DNA of 22,273 nucleotides from Bdellovibrionaceae bacterium UBA2316 (GTDB lineage: Bacteria > Bdellovibrionota > Bdellovibrionia > Bdellovibrionales > Bdellovibrionaceae): contig DDVI01000032.1 in NCBI GenBank assembly GCA_002345205.1, forward strand, positions 1 to 22,273, written 5' to 3'. The notes under the pieces are model-generated. The model did not search any database and was not told the DNA's origin. It was given only the letters and a program-made list of their open reading frames with translations. Below, one piece after another: positions 21,567-22,273 of this stretch (its first letter is position 1; every line of letters starts with the position of its first letter). Position numbers and translations under genes: made by a program.

Positions 21567-22271
21567 CTAGTTCATATTCAAAATGACTTTTAAGAGGAAA
21601 TTACCTTCTTTAAACGTTCGACCTTCTCCCGCAGTGTTGGTGGCCTTGAAGTCTTGATTGTCAAAGTAGGCACCTAGTCCTAACCGAGATTTTTCTTTTA
21701 AAATATATTGGTAGCCCAGCTGGTAGCGCATTTGCGACGATATGCCCTTTGCTGCGAAAATGCCCATTTCTAAATTAAGTGAAATCTGATTTCTTGGATT
21801 AAAATCAAACTTGTAACCAACTCCTAACCCAGCTAGCCCAGCTTGCAAACGAGTTTGAGTAGATTTATGAAGAAAATCAACAAGCTTACCAAAACCAAAC
21901 GGCATCAGCTTGGATTTGCCGAATTGAAATGAGTATCCTAAAATGCCGTTAAAATCAGAAAAAGAAATGCTATTTTCCCCGCTCGAAACCAGTGCCGTCG
22001 AGTAGCCGATACCAAGTTGAAATTGCTTCCATACCGGTCTGGATAGAACATTAGCGGTTATAGCGATACCACTTGACGAGGCACTCACATCCCCCGCAGT
22101 AAACGCTAAACTTTTCGTTCCCAAACCAAATGACATTGAGTCAAAATATCCCGGATCTTTACTGAGATTGTCTTTCTTCTGTTCGGTATCCTTTTTCTGC
22201 AAACGAATATTTTGAAGAGACATTGCGAACTCGACAGAGTTTACATTATATCTATTAACCCGGCCGAAAGT
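21567..22271 (-). CDS. Beta-barrel-like outer-membrane protein (N-terminus beyond window)
   Basis: The C-terminal part is rich in alternating polar/hydrophobic segments with aromatic girdles (FQLGIGYSTALVSSG, FNGILGYSFQFGKSK, AGLAGLGVGYKFDF, QMRYQLGYQYILKEKSRLG), the pattern of an outer-membrane beta-barrel, and ends in FLLKVILNMN. An ATG at 22223 would give 218 residues, but it has no ribosome site and no signal peptide after it, while the frame stays open from it to the right edge (16 more codons). An exported barrel needs a signal peptide, so the true start is most likely outside the window and this is a partial gene. Function unknown. Confidence 0.65.
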   Translation of the reverse strand, partial: TFGRVNRYNVNSVEFAMSLQNIRLQKKDTEQKKDNLSKDPGYFDSMSFGLGTKSLAFTAGDVSASSSGIAITANVLSRPVWKQFQLGIGYSTALVSSGENSISFSDFNGILGYSFQFGKSKLMPFGFGKLVDFLHKSTQTRLQAGLAGLGVGYKFDFNPRNQISLNLEMGIFAAKGISSQMRYQLGYQYILKEKSRLGLGAYFDNQDFKATNTAGEGRTFKEGNFLLKVILNMN

Positions 22272-22273
22272 AT

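Overview
The window looks like ordinary chromosome of a predatory or predator-related member of the Bdellovibrionota, probably an AT-rich relative of Bdellovibrio / Pseudobdellovibrio exovorus. The assignment rests on gene content and style: a complete sigma-70 macromolecular-synthesis operon with deltaproteobacterial-type RpoD and DnaG, a PrkA-YeaH-SpoVR trio, many lipoproteins and TPR proteins, LpoB, and a PhaR-type regulator. It is an inference from family resemblance, not from a search. I see no phage, insertion sequence, CRISPR array, toxin-antitoxin pair or clear genomic island.

Layout. 1-225: a tRNA gene with anticodon CAT on the minus strand, overlapped by the end of a possible plus-strand reading frame that enters from the left edge. 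289-4930 (minus): the macromolecular-synthesis operon read rpsU, yqeY, dnaG, rpoD, joining ribosome, tRNA-amidation-like, primase and primary sigma functions; strong hairpins follow rpsU and yqeY. 5054-5584 (plus): tadA, divergent from rpsU. 5587-6267 (minus): an orphan OmpR-type response regulator whose terminator is shared with the end of tadA. 6346-11413 (minus): prkA, yeaH, spoVR and a yciH/SUI1 gene in one tight operon, the conserved starvation/stress kinase module. 11635-13464: a small membrane protein, a lipoprotein and an AraC-type regulator. 13508-14536 (plus): a nitroreductase-like protein divergent from the AraC gene. 14544-16893 (minus): a long TPR lipoprotein preceded by a one-helix membrane protein. 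17164-18817 (plus): phaR-like regulator and a STAS-like/CheX fusion. 18827-21489 (minus): a COG3014-type lipoprotein, LpoB and a one-helix membrane protein, i.e. a peptidoglycan-synthesis control locus. 21567-right edge (minus): a beta-barrel-like protein whose reading frame runs off the window.

No stretch longer than about 300 bases lacks a gene; the longest gap is the 270 bases between 16893 and 17164, which holds divergent promoters and a palindrome. The most unusual observations are regulatory: the 13-base palindrome CATTGANTCAATG occurring upstream of both prkA and lpoB, a perfect FNR/CRP-type box upstream of lpoB, a palindrome folded over the phaR stop codon, and hairpins punctuating the rpsU-yqeY-dnaG transcript. 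The most unusual protein is the STAS-like/CheX fusion, in which the STAS phosphosite appears lost while the CheX catalytic pair is kept. I found no convincing new multi-gene system.
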